From the NCBI GenBank assembly GCA_021646405.1, contig SOER01000017.1, positions 1 to 61,300 of the forward strand: a stretch of DNA of 61,300 bases. The letters are read 5' to 3'. The position numbers and the translations under genes were made by a program. The notes beneath the pieces were generated by a model. The model worked only from the letters and a program-made list of their open reading frames with translations. It did not search any database and was not told where the DNA came from. Below are positions 1 to 8,600 of the stretch, one piece after another. The stretch is from Candidatus Loosdrechtia aerotolerans (GTDB taxonomy: Bacteria > Planctomycetota > Brocadiia > Brocadiales > Brocadiaceae). Position 1 is the first letter of the stretch; the number at the start of each line of letters is the position of its first letter.

Positions 1-302
1 CGTTCAATGGCTTTGTTGCCTCTATGGCTCAGAGAACTTCTGAAGTACTTTCTCGGTGTGTTTCTTATTTGTTCGGTTTCAACTGCTGTTAACTATAGCT
101 CCATCTTACTCTCATTGATCTTATGGAAGAGAACATTCGGCGTTTCATTAATAACTCGGATATGTGAATTTGATTTTTCTGAAAATCTCGTGGAGAGCAG
201 CGGATTTTTTCGAGTTAAATCTAAAAGTTTAGGCCTGAGACCTTCAATGCGGGAATTTATTAAACCTATAAGCTCTTGTTTCTTTTTATCTTCTTCTGTC
301 AT
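1..302 (-). pseudogene. DUF4011-type helicase N-terminus, edge-truncated, in-frame stop
   Basis: The frame from the ATG at 302 encodes an acidic/lysine-rich start followed by a KLLDLTRKNPLLS segment and an HIRVINETP segment. These match the beginning of the DUF4011 domain found at the N-terminus of large superfamily I helicase/endonuclease proteins linked to DNA metabolism or defence. A TAG stops the frame at 93-95 after 69 codons, yet the same frame stays open from there to the window edge (30 further codons). This looks like a premature stop in a gene that continues off the left edge, or a decayed copy. Family members usually exceed 1000 residues. The DUF4011 assignment is by motif recall; whether the stop is real or a sequencing error cannot be decided here. 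Confidence 0.5.
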
Positions 303-748
303 GAAATCATTATCCCTATTGTTTTATGGTTTGGGTCTCGATGTTTGGCACGAGATAAAGGTTTAACGGTTTCTTCTTTTTCGGTAGTTGTTGTCTCACC
401 TATACAACCACTTCTTTGGAATGCAGCAAATTGCTTATTTAGTTTGCGGAAATGGTAAAACAAAAACGAAGCGATTGCAAGCTTTTTCTAATTTTCAATA
501 AAATTAAAAAATTGAAGAAAGAGAAGTAAAAAGCATTCTAAAAGGATGGGTAATTTGCAGCAAATTCCCGATTTTCTATAAGAAATTGATGGAGGATTGA
601 CAGACCGTCCTTGGAATTCGTTCTTTGATTCTTCTTATTTCCAATTTTGTAGACTATCTTACTTATTAAAGTATATAATGTTTATAGTCTCATTGTTATC
701 CGTGTTTATCCGTGTTCATCCGTGTTCATCCGTGGTTTATGTAATGAT
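303..748. other. Non-coding, AT-rich stretch
   Basis: No supported gene. The centre (about 461-545) is strongly AT-rich. The right end carries a short tandem repeat, listed separately, that runs up to the SagB-like gene. Short open frames here have no recognisable protein character. Confidence 0.5.
697..735. repeat. 10-bp tandem repeat (CGTGTTYATC units)
   Basis: Three consecutive 10-bp units begin at 701, 711 and 721, followed by a partial fourth at 731 (CGTGG). The repeat abuts the SagB-like gene, and an upstream GTG start at 722 would lie inside it, which argues for the ATG at 749. Similar degenerate strings are common as dispersed intergenic repeats in environmental bacterial genomes. 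Confidence 0.7.
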
Positions 749-2335
749 ATGAAATCTATTCGGGAATATCATGAAGCAACGAAACACAGCTGGGAAAAAT
801 TGTATCGGAATCGCCATAGTATTGACTGGTCGAACGAGCCCAATCCTTTTCGTACCTATCCGGACTGCCCAAGAATAGATCCGGGAAGTAATTTTGAGAA
901 GATGGAAGGTGTATTATCTCATGTCTGGCCTTTTCCTAATAGCAGGCCGGGAAATACACCTGTCACGTTAAATACACTATCCACTCTTCTCTATTATTCA
1001 ATGGCTGTCAGTGCCTGGAAATCTTACCCTGGTGGAAGACCATGGTCGTTAAGGGTCAATCCAAGCAGTGGAGACCTCCATCCTACAGAGACACATCTTT
1101 ATGTACATACTGTGAATGGCCTTCCTTCCGGCGCATATCATTATTATGTAAAAGATCATCAGGTAGAGCAAAGGGCCACTGGTGACTTCGTGCCATATAT
1201 ATGGCAATCGCTTGGTGGTACTTCTGATATACCTCCGGTTATTATTGGACTCAACTCTATCTTCTGGCGTGAGGCATGGAAATATCAATCAAGGGCCTTA
1301 CGGTACTGTTATCTTGATCTGGGGCACGCCATGGCATGTATCATGGTGGCGGCACATGCATTGGGACTTTATACGCTTTTTATTGGTGAGTTTTACGATG
1401 ATAATATCCGCAGGTATCTCTGTCTCGATAAAACCGACGAGTATCCACTCTTGTTTTTGGCAATAGATACTCAGCAACCGGGTGTTAACGGGTATCAGAA
1501 AAAAATTCAAAAAGGTACGATAGATGCCTCCATGCATATAAATAAACTTTCAAATGAAGAAACTGATTATCCGCTTATTCGGCATGGGCATGAACTTACC
1601 TGTAAGAAATGCTATAAGCGAACATCACAACAAAATCCCGGGTCAGGGGTAAATATGTCATTTCCTGAAGATGATAAAGAATCAATGAAAATAGATTCGT
1701 ATATATCCGATATTGCGGAAAACTCATTAAAATGGACGATAAGAAAGAGAAGATCTGCTCTTGATTTTGATGGCAGGACATTATTGCCGTTTAACGTGTT
1801 TTCTTTTCTCACGCAGCTTTTATGCTTTCCCTATAAGGCTGATTTCTTCATTCCTGAAGATTTACCGCTCGTTATTCCATATTTATATATCCACCGCGTG
1901 GAAGATTTAGAAAAAGGTGTATACTATCTTCATAGAACAGATAAACGATTATTTCCGGTAGCAAAAGGTGATATGCGATATATTGCAAAAGAACTAAGTT
2001 TAAATCAGGATATTGCCGGTGATTCAGCATTTGCCGTAAGCTTTATAAGCAATTTTGATTACGCCCTGGAAAAGTACGGTGAACGGGGGTATCGTTATAT
2101 TCATTATGAAGCGGGACTCATGGGACAAGCATTATACCTGGGGGCAACAGCAACGGGGTTTGATGCCACAGGTATCGGGGCATTTATTGATGACGATGTA
2201 CATACCTTTCTTAAGACGCCTTCAGAACAGCAGGTGGTATATCATTTTACCGTAGGAAAAAGGATTGATGATCCCCGGCTTACTACATTGCCTGCTTATA
2301 AGCACATACACGATGATGAAGAGGATAGAAGATAG
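749..2335 (+). CDS. SagB/ThcOx-type dehydrogenase with two nitroreductase domains
   Basis: A 528-residue protein holding two nitroreductase-like FMN-binding halves. The first half has the SagB-type block WSLRVNPSSGDLHPTE and a GAYHYYVKDH segment. The second half (from about residue 340) contains an arginine-rich start and a YIHYEAGLMGQALYLGATA segment typical of the flavin-binding helix. SagB/ThcOx enzymes oxidise azolines during peptide modification, but many family members act alone with unknown substrates. No YcaO gene or precursor peptide is seen nearby, so a peptide-modifying role is not supported. I chose the ATG at 749 because MKSIREYHEATKHS matches the usual SagB start; a GTG at 722 would fall in the tandem repeat. 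No strong ribosome-binding site is visible. Confidence 0.8.
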   Translation: MKSIREYHEATKHSWEKLYRNRHSIDWSNEPNPFRTYPDCPRIDPGSNFEKMEGVLSHVWPFPNSRPGNTPVTLNTLSTLLYYSMAVSAWKSYPGGRPWSLRVNPSSGDLHPTETHLYVHTVNGLPSGAYHYYVKDHQVEQRATGDFVPYIWQSLGGTSDIPPVIIGLNSIFWREAWKYQSRALRYCYLDLGHAMACIMVAAHALGLYTLFIGEFYDDNIRRYLCLDKTDEYPLLFLAIDTQQPGVNGYQKKIQKGTIDASMHINKLSNEETDYPLIRHGHELTCKKCYKRTSQQNPGSGVNMSFPEDDKESMKIDSYISDIAENSLKWTIRKRRSALDFDGRTLLPFNVFSFLTQLLCFPYKADFFIPEDLPLVIPYLYIHRVEDLEKGVYYLHRTDKRLFPVAKGDMRYIAKELSLNQDIAGDSAFAVSFISNFDYALEKYGERGYRYIHYEAGLMGQALYLGATATGFDATGIGAFIDDDVHTFLKTPSEQQVVYHFTVGKRIDDPRLTTLPAYKHIHDDEEDRR

Positions 2336-2479
2336 TACAGCAGAACGGTGACTAAAAGCATACAAAACGGAAGAAACAAGCCCGGGCACCAAACACAAAA
2401 CCCACCCACACACCAAATCGCATTCCTCTGGTTTTGATCTTACAGGTTCTGCTATCCTCTATAATAGAGGGAATGGTAG

Positions 2480-2938
2480 CTATTCATGCTTTTCCACCGG
2501 GTAACCTTCCGCTTGCCACTGATTAATACCACCATCCATATTATATAATTCTTTCAGTCCTTTATCCTTTAACATCTCATATGCTTTGGCGCTGCGCCTT
2601 CCGGATGCGCAGTGGACAATAACCTTTTTATCCTTTGGAACGCTTTCAATTTTCTGCCCGAGTTCCTGGATGGGAATGAGATGAGCATCTTTTATATGTG
2701 CGGTATTATATTCCTTCCGGGTTCTCACGTCTAACACAAAGATATCATCTTCCTTGTCAATGAGTTCCTTTGCCTGTTTGGGAGAGATGTTTTTTATTTC
2801 CTTTTCTGCTTTTGCTGGTGTTTCACTGGCATAGAGTTTTTTATGGACAAAAATACCGGTAACTATGTTAAGGAGCACCATGAAAACGGTAAGTGATACC
2901 ACGATATCTTTGTAGCATAGGTTTCTTCTTGTACTCAT
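2480..2938 (-). CDS. Membrane-anchored rhodanese-like protein
   Basis: A 152-residue single-domain rhodanese. Residues 10-31 form a hydrophobic N-terminal anchor. The rhodanese fold follows from about residue 50 (ISPKQAKELID, FVLDVRTRKEYNTAHI), with the active-site loop HCASGRRS carrying the catalytic cysteine. Rhodaneses carry sulfur as a persulfide; the anchor would put this domain outside the cytoplasmic membrane. The next gene upstream on the same strand is a MoeB/ThiF-type enzyme, whose relatives are often fused to a cytoplasmic rhodanese. Here the rhodanese is separate and apparently exported, so a direct partnership is doubtful. The assignment to the rhodanese family is firm; the substrate is unknown. 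Confidence 0.85.
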   Translation of the reverse strand: MSTRRNLCYKDIVVSLTVFMVLLNIVTGIFVHKKLYASETPAKAEKEIKNISPKQAKELIDKEDDIFVLDVRTRKEYNTAHIKDAHLIPIQELGQKIESVPKDKKVIVHCASGRRSAKAYEMLKDKGLKELYNMDGGINQWQAEGYPVEKHE

Positions 2939-3086
2939 CAGATCCTCCTTGTCTAAAAATTTCGCTACTTTAACGGGAAGGGCAGATGTAAGACAGATTT
3001 TCCTGGTATATTGAAGATACTATTGAGAGAAAGGGTATTGAATTCACTTGTTCGCCAGCCCTTTTTGCGCGTTTACTGCAGTATAG

Positions 3087-3896
3087 TTAAACGGATACCT
3101 GACAAAATTCTTCATAATCGATGAGTTCTTTAATAGTCGCTTTATCGCTACATATCGGGCAGCTAGGGTGCCTGGGTATCTTGACCTTTTTGAAATCCAT
3201 TGTCAGAGAATCATACATAAGCAGTTTTCCTTTTAGCAATTCTCCTTTGCCAAGAATCAGTTTTACCACTTCTGTTGCTTGAATGGAACCTATAACACCC
3301 GGTAATACACCTAAGACGCCTGCCTCCTGGCATGAAGGGACTAAGCCGGGCGGAGGGGGTGTCTCGTAGAGGCACCGGTAGCAGGGGCCTTCAAAAGGTA
3401 CAATAGTCGTAACCTGCCCCTCAAACCGGAAAATGGAACCATGGGAAAGCGGTTTTTTAAGAAAGACGCAGGCATCATTCACAAGATACCTCGTAGGAAA
3501 ATTATCAGCACCGTCAACGACAATATCATAATCCTTGATAATATCGAGAATGTTTTCTGAACTTAAACGCTCTGTGTAAGGAATTACCTCTATATCCGGG
3601 TTCAATGCCTCAAGCGTCTCTTTTGCAGAGATTGCTTTTGAACGTCCTATATCTTTTGTTGTGTGTAAGATCTGACGCTGAAGATTTGAATGATCAACAC
3701 AATCACTGTCTGCAATTCCTATTTTCCCGATTCCTGCTGCAGCAAGATAGAATGCCGCCGGGGAGCCGAGACCTCCTGCACCTACCAAAAATACTTTTGC
3801 ATCCAAAAGTTTTAGCTGACCTTTTCCACCGACCTCTGGCAAGATAATATGACGTGAATAACGTTGTATTTGTTCTTCAGTAAATGGTGATGACAT
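3087..3896 (-). CDS. moeB: MoeB/ThiF-family E1-like adenylyltransferase
   Basis: A 269-residue E1-like enzyme that adenylates the C-terminal glycine of a ubiquitin-like sulfur carrier (MoaD or ThiS type) for molybdopterin or thiamine synthesis. Visible features are the start RYSRHIILPEVG, the nucleotide-binding loop GAGGLGSP (residues 39-46), a DHSNLQRQ segment, and two CxxC pairs (CYRC and CPIC) that bind structural zinc in this family. Length is normal for a form without a fused rhodanese domain. MoeB and ThiF cannot be separated reliably by motif, so the symbol is a best guess. A strong extended -10 promoter lies 45-73 bases upstream of the start. Confidence 0.85.
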   Translation of the reverse strand: MSSPFTEEQIQRYSRHIILPEVGGKGQLKLLDAKVFLVGAGGLGSPAAFYLAAAGIGKIGIADSDCVDHSNLQRQILHTTKDIGRSKAISAKETLEALNPDIEVIPYTERLSSENILDIIKDYDIVVDGADNFPTRYLVNDACVFLKKPLSHGSIFRFEGQVTTIVPFEGPCYRCLYETPPPPGLVPSCQEAGVLGVLPGVIGSIQATEVVKLILGKGELLKGKLLMYDSLTMDFKKVKIPRHPSCPICSDKATIKELIDYEEFCQVSV

Positions 3897-3940
3897 CGTG
3901 TTTCTTCCCTTATGAAATTTCTAAAAAAATTCAACAGCAA

Positions 3941-3969
3941 ATTATATCAGGCACTATGGTATGATTCAA
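3941..3969 (-). promoter_or_regulatory. Sigma-70-type promoter for moeB
   Basis: On the minus strand TTGAAT (3969-3964) is followed after 17 bases by TATAAT (3946-3941), with a TG one base upstream (extended -10). It sits upstream of the moeB start at 3896, giving an untranslated leader of about 40 bases. Confidence 0.6.
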
Positions 3970-4145
3970 TAGATTTTCATGAATTAGAAGAAGAATATAG
4001 GAGAATGAATGAGATATGAGTACCTGGACATAAATTTTTGCTTACTTTATCAGAGCCCTAAGGCTTTCAGTTTCCATGCAGAACTGGTAACTCTCTCTCA
4101 AGACTCATCTTTATCCATATCTCTAAAACATCTTAAAACAGAGTA

Positions 4146-4219
4146 CAGGTCGCTCCTCCGGAGCTTTCTTTGTGTTGTGATTTTCTTTCTACAAACAGAT
4201 CGCTCCTAACGGGGCTTTT
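4146..4219. repeat. Two copies of a dispersed CAGRTCGCTCCT repeat
   Basis: Two related units, 4146-4167 and 4196-4219, share CAG(G/A)TCGCTCCT followed by a short CGGAG/CGGGG-CTTT tail. The first can fold on itself (CTCC/GGAG). Their form fits a dispersed intergenic repeat rather than coding sequence. Confidence 0.6.
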
Positions 4220-4324
4220 CAGGTTTTTAAAAAAACCACAGCGGGTTTAGGTTTGTAAAAGGAGGGGAAAGAGGGAAGGGGGGCACTGATAAAGAGAAAG
4301 GTACAATGACTTATGGTCAGGTAT

Positions 4325-5752
4325 TTACTTATGTAGTTTTGTCTTGCGTTTAACCTTTCTTTTCGGTCTTTTTCGCATGTTCATGAGCTGTCGAAATGAT
4401 GGGAAGACCTCAAATTCTGTGTTTACCCCTTCTATAGGTTTTACCCCTACAACACTAAAGAAGAGTTCCAGACTTGATACTTTTTTTACCGAGGTACGAG
4501 CTTCACCAAAATGTTGTGAAAGAAAAAAGTCTGCAAGGAAGCGAAGGATACCGGAGATCAGGAATAATGTTAACAACCGGTGGCCCCAGAGGGGCGGAAG
4601 CCGGTCGGCGAGGAAACCACCTAATGAAGCTCCGGCAAAGATAGCGGATCCGTTAATTAAATTAAAGTATCCTAAACATCGTAATCGTTTTTGAGGACTT
4701 ACCGAGTCATAGATAAAGTTTGTTGTGCATAAATTAAAACCACTGATAACAAAACCTGCGAGAGCACTGGTAAAGGCTAAATAGAACGGATTCTTTGAGC
4801 AGAGCCACAAGATAGGGATTACCGGTAGTATGAGACTTGCGATTTTCAGGATCCTTGCATTACCCACGATATCTGCATGCCTTCCCCAGATAGGAAATGC
4901 GATAAGACCTGAGATTACACCCGCAAGGTGAACCGCCATGTAAGTGGCATAACTATAATGGAGGTCCTGAAGCATATAAATATTAAAATAGGGATTTGCG
5001 AGCTGTATCGCAAAACTGATACTTGCGACATAAAAGATAAACCTTACGAAATTACTTTCTTTAAAACGTGAAAGGAATTTGGTAAAGGTGAAATCACCAT
5101 CAGGCGATTTATGAAGTGGCAGGTCAACCATCCTGGACATATAGTAAAACGAGAGAAAGCGAAAACACGCTGCAGCCAGGAAAACAAAGAAAAACCCCAG
5201 GGAAATGGATGTTTGTTTCATGAGAGAAAGGAGCGCTCCCCAGAGACAGAGGCCGATAACTCCTGCAACACCGATAGCACGGGATCTGTCTCCAAAATAT
5301 AACCCGCGTTGGTTCGGTGGGAGATAATCACTTACCAGGCTCCCCCATGAAGGTCCAATAATGGTACCTAAGGTACTAAAGGTAGTGTGGAAAATAATCA
5401 GTATGGTGACATTTCCGGGAAAATGAAAGAAAGCAAGGAATGAAAGGGGGATTAAAATAGCTGTTTGAACTCCCAGGCCAAAGAGCAATAAACGTAATCG
5501 GCTGTTTCCTGAGAGCCGGACTGCCCTGACTGCAAATAATTGGGAAATAGAGGCAAATAAAGTAGGGAGGGCTGCAAGAAAACCGATCTGTTGATTTGTT
5601 GCGCCTAAAAATAGGGCATAGGGAACAAGGTAATAATCCAGGATTCCCATGGTAACGGCTGTAGTTATTCCTTCGATCCAGCAGTAATTGAGACTCTCAC
5701 TAATTTTTACTGTTAATGATGGATCTAATTCTTCTCTATATTTTATCTTCAT
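4325..5752 (-). CDS. MFS transporter
   Basis: A 475-residue polytopic membrane protein with roughly 12 hydrophobic segments and a basic C-terminal tail rich in RPKRKVKRK. It has the loop between helices 2 and 3 typical of the major facilitator superfamily (RAVRLSGNSRLR) and a second-half counterpart (IWGRHADIVGNARILK). A segment SDYLPPNQRGLYFGDRSR after helix 4 resembles MFS groups annotated as drug or sugar efflux, but substrate cannot be inferred. It stands alone on the minus strand, with no neighbour in the same transcription unit within 375 bases. No motif points to a specific solute. Confidence 0.8.
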   Translation of the reverse strand: MKIKYREELDPSLTVKISESLNYCWIEGITTAVTMGILDYYLVPYALFLGATNQQIGFLAALPTLFASISQLFAVRAVRLSGNSRLRLLLFGLGVQTAILIPLSFLAFFHFPGNVTILIIFHTTFSTLGTIIGPSWGSLVSDYLPPNQRGLYFGDRSRAIGVAGVIGLCLWGALLSLMKQTSISLGFFFVFLAAACFRFLSFYYMSRMVDLPLHKSPDGDFTFTKFLSRFKESNFVRFIFYVASISFAIQLANPYFNIYMLQDLHYSYATYMAVHLAGVISGLIAFPIWGRHADIVGNARILKIASLILPVIPILWLCSKNPFYLAFTSALAGFVISGFNLCTTNFIYDSVSPQKRLRCLGYFNLINGSAIFAGASLGGFLADRLPPLWGHRLLTLFLISGILRFLADFFLSQHFGEARTSVKKVSSLELFFSVVGVKPIEGVNTEFEVFPSFRQLMNMRKRPKRKVKRKTKLHK

Positions 5753-6127
5753 GAAGTACCACTGGATTAATAATAGAAAGAATATATGAAATACAGGTAT
5801 AAATGAGGATTCTTTACAGACAGATACCCTATTTGCTCTTTAACCAGGTATAACCAAGATGGGTACAGCGGTGAACAAAAATGGGAATTTATCCTCGTGT
5901 TAGGGGAATAATAACACGGGATATTCCTGAAAACCTACGGTACTTATTTACACCCAAACTGAGTTTTTATCAAACAGATTTATTTCAAGTAAAGTTATTA
6001 TAACAAAAAATACCTCTGTTTTGTTTCTCTTTATTACAATAATCTTTGGTTTTTTCGGGACTCAAGGAGCAGGGTAACAAAAAGTGATAATCAATAATAC
6101 GGAAGCAAGAACATGTATATTGGGTAA
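5753..6127. other. Non-coding intergenic stretch
   Basis: No gene, strong promoter or terminator hairpin was recognised between the MFS start and the end of the downstream glycosyltransferase. The sequence is AT-rich with short degenerate repeats only. Confidence 0.5.
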
Positions 6128-7426
6128 CTAGATAATACGCTTAACAAGTGAAATGGTTCTTCCGTTGAATTTAACGGAATAGGTCTGTATGATTTTTTCA
6201 TAGAGAATTGCAACGTCGCGTGCTATTTTTCCCCACGTAAAAAAATCATTTACACGTTTTATTGCCTGTTTTTGGAGTGTTTTTCTTAATGCCGGACGTT
6301 TGTACAGACAAGCAATGCGTTCTGCGAGGGCTTCCGGACAGTTAGCGGGGACCAGAAAACCTGTCTCGCTGTCTACAACAGTATATTTAATCCCTCCCAC
6401 GTTCGAACCGATAACAGGTGTGCCGCATGCCATTGCTTCAAGTGGTGTGATTCCGAAAGGTTCATACCAGGGAGTTGTCACAAACATATCAGCAGCACTA
6501 TAGTAATATTTCAGTTCATTTCTATTTAACTGACCGGTAAAATGAATTTTATGCAGGATACCCTCCTCAGAAGCAATCGTTCGAAGCCGGATGATTTCAG
6601 GAAACGTAAATACCTCAGGACATAAAGCCTCGCCTCCACCGATAATAAGCTGTGCATCAATGTTATAATGTTTTATAAACAGTGAAAAACTGCGAATAAC
6701 ATTATCGACGCCTTTACGGGGTACCATACGCCCGAGATGAAGAATTAATTTTTCATCAGATTTAAACCAAAGTGCAGTACGTGCAATATTTTTTTTAATA
6801 GGCCAGAGTTCCGAGGGATCGAAGCCGCAGGGGATAATGGTAATTTTCTCCGGATCAGCATTATGATAAAGGTGGATCATATCTTCTCTGTCTTGCGGAC
6901 ACTCGGCAATAATATAGTCTGTTTCTTTCATAATTTCTTCTTCAATTGCAAATCGGACCTCCGGGAATTTATCCGCATCCCGTTGATGCATTCTTCGAAC
7001 ATGCCCCAGTGCGTGAAACGTGATGACAAAAGGAATTTTCAGCAGACGCTTCAAGTTCATGGCTACAAGTCCGGACATCCAAAAATTTGCATGGATGATA
7101 TCGTATCTCTTCTGATTCTTTTTTATGAATTGAAGCATAAAATGGGTAAATTGTACCATGTAGGGGAAGAGTTCTTCTTTATGAATGAATTTAGCAGGAC
7201 CTGCCGGGACGTAAATAACCCGTACCCCGGGTATCCATTCATAAATCCTGGGCAGATGTTTATTATCACGGCGGGTAAAGATATCGATTTCGTAACCAAG
7301 TGCAGCAAGATTTTTTGTAAGCTGATTTATATAAATATTTTGCCCGCCACAATCTACACTGCCAAATATAGCAACAGGTGAGGCATGTTCGCTGATAAAT
7401 GCAATACGTCTTCTATTACTATTCAT
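6128..7426 (-). CDS. GT4-family glycosyltransferase (sucrose-phosphate-synthase-like)
   Basis: A 432-residue GT-B fold glycosyltransferase. Near the N-terminus GSVDCGGQNIYINQL matches the glycine-rich sugar-nucleotide loop of sucrose-phosphate-synthase-like and MshA-like GT4 enzymes; HANFWMSG follows. The C-terminal half has HLGRMVPRKGVDNV and the E-x7-E block YEPFGITPLEAMACGTPV, which contacts the donor nucleotide. I chose the ATG at 7426 because it overlaps the upstream gene's TGA as ATGA, showing translational coupling; a longer frame to 7549 would run through that gene. With its heptosyltransferase-like partner it probably builds a cell-envelope glycan or compatible solute. Donor and acceptor cannot be told from sequence. 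Confidence 0.85.
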   Translation of the reverse strand: MNSNRRRIAFISEHASPVAIFGSVDCGGQNIYINQLTKNLAALGYEIDIFTRRDNKHLPRIYEWIPGVRVIYVPAGPAKFIHKEELFPYMVQFTHFMLQFIKKNQKRYDIIHANFWMSGLVAMNLKRLLKIPFVITFHALGHVRRMHQRDADKFPEVRFAIEEEIMKETDYIIAECPQDREDMIHLYHNADPEKITIIPCGFDPSELWPIKKNIARTALWFKSDEKLILHLGRMVPRKGVDNVIRSFSLFIKHYNIDAQLIIGGGEALCPEVFTFPEIIRLRTIASEEGILHKIHFTGQLNRNELKYYYSAADMFVTTPWYEPFGITPLEAMACGTPVIGSNVGGIKYTVVDSETGFLVPANCPEALAERIACLYKRPALRKTLQKQAIKRVNDFFTWGKIARDVAILYEKIIQTYSVKFNGRTISLVKRII

Positions 7427-8493
7427 ATTTTTTTTGCATGTAAATCCTTTTGAAGTAACTTCTTTGCTTGAGAAATAACAGTTTTGGTGCTTACTCCAGC
7501 GGCACAAGGGTGTCCAATAGGACAGACAAGGTACGAACATGGTCTGCAACTGATCGGGTAATGTACTACCCGGTGTCGCTTACGATCGAGCGGTGCCCAC
7601 CGTGAAGGATCCGAGCCTGTTGCAATAACAATGCTTGGTACACCAAGTGCGGCACCAATATGAGAAACGCCCGTATCATTACAGATGAGCAGCCGGGCAT
7701 TCTTTAAGAGAATCGCAAGTGTTCCCAGACTTGTACGGCCTGCCAGGTTTATTGCAGGCGTTCTCATAGTTGTTTTCACACCTTCAGTAAGTCTGATTTC
7801 GTTCTCAGACCCTGTTAATATGATCTTCAGTCCTGTGTCCGCTAAGGTATCTGCAACCGTTGCAAATCTTTCAATAAGCCATCGCCGTGTATTTAATTGT
7901 GCACCGGGATGGATGCAGATGTATTCACCTTTCTGTATATACCTCATCTCCTTTATTGCAGAGAAATCTCTTTTATCCTTCTGAAATATCGGAAATTCCA
8001 GGGTATCGCTTTGAAGTGATATTCCAAGGAATTCCATTAAGCGTAAATGACGCCAGATTTCATGTTCACTCCGGGGATATGGCATAAAGCGATATGGATC
8101 CGGACAGTATTCGTGAGGAAGAAAAAACCCGGCAGTTACCTGAGCACCGAACAAATGTACAATCGGGTTTGTTAAAGAACCACTTCCATGCAGTTGAATA
8201 GCCGCATGGAACTTTTTCTCCTGAACACTTTTTAGAAAGATAGGAATGCTTTTTAACTGAGGAGTCGATTCCCGGAGTCCAGGATAGCCAGGAAACGCTA
8301 TGAAATCATCAAGATAATTATGGAAACGCTCTGTAAAAGCCTTTGCCCATGGAAGACCGATTAAGGTAATCTTTGAACGAGGGAATGCCTTTCTTAATGC
8401 CCGGAATGTTGGTACTGTGCATAATAAATCCCCTAGCTGAAGTGCACGAAAAACAGCAATCGTTTTCGGATATGAGTTACCAAACCGGTTCAT
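7423..8493 (-). CDS. GT9-family (heptosyltransferase-like) glycosyltransferase
   Basis: A 356-residue protein of the ADP-heptose:LPS heptosyltransferase family. The N-terminus carries LQLGDLLCTVPTFRALRKAFP, the usual GT9 start. The C-terminal half shows an NLAGRTSLGTLAILLKNA segment and the donor-site block CNDTGVSHIGAALGVPS. A cysteine-rich tail (CRPCSYLVCPIGHPC) is common in GT9 proteins. The family transfers heptose or related sugars to lipopolysaccharide core, so it suggests an outer membrane with LPS-like glycolipid. It precedes and overlaps (ATGA) the GT4 gene, and the two are almost certainly co-transcribed. Precise sugar specificity is unknown. Confidence 0.88.
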   Translation of the reverse strand: MNRFGNSYPKTIAVFRALQLGDLLCTVPTFRALRKAFPRSKITLIGLPWAKAFTERFHNYLDDFIAFPGYPGLRESTPQLKSIPIFLKSVQEKKFHAAIQLHGSGSLTNPIVHLFGAQVTAGFFLPHEYCPDPYRFMPYPRSEHEIWRHLRLMEFLGISLQSDTLEFPIFQKDKRDFSAIKEMRYIQKGEYICIHPGAQLNTRRWLIERFATVADTLADTGLKIILTGSENEIRLTEGVKTTMRTPAINLAGRTSLGTLAILLKNARLLICNDTGVSHIGAALGVPSIVIATGSDPSRWAPLDRKRHRVVHYPISCRPCSYLVCPIGHPCAAGVSTKTVISQAKKLLQKDLHAKKI

Positions 8494-8600
8494 ATGATGT
8501 ATCCAAAAGTTTTTATACAGAAATTACAATTGTGTATGACTGCATAGGATATTCGCATTCCCTGTATGAAATATAATACGAATCTGTCGGATCATGGACC

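Larger units (their letters stand above)
3897..4324. other. Intergenic region with moeB promoter and repeats
   Basis: No supported gene. It holds the moeB promoter and, at 4146-4219, a two-copy repeat listed separately. A purine-rich run follows at about 4257-4305. A 66-codon open frame at 4009-4209 is built partly from the repeat and looks spurious. Confidence 0.55.

Noticed and set aside
697-735. CRISPR-like repeat
   Set aside because: The units are directly adjacent 10-mers with no spacers.
722-748. GTG start for the SagB-like gene at 722
   Set aside because: It falls in the 10-bp tandem repeat; the family start matches the ATG at 749.
4009-4209. 66-codon plus-strand open frame
   Set aside because: It overlaps the two-copy repeat, has no ribosome-binding site and no family resemblance.
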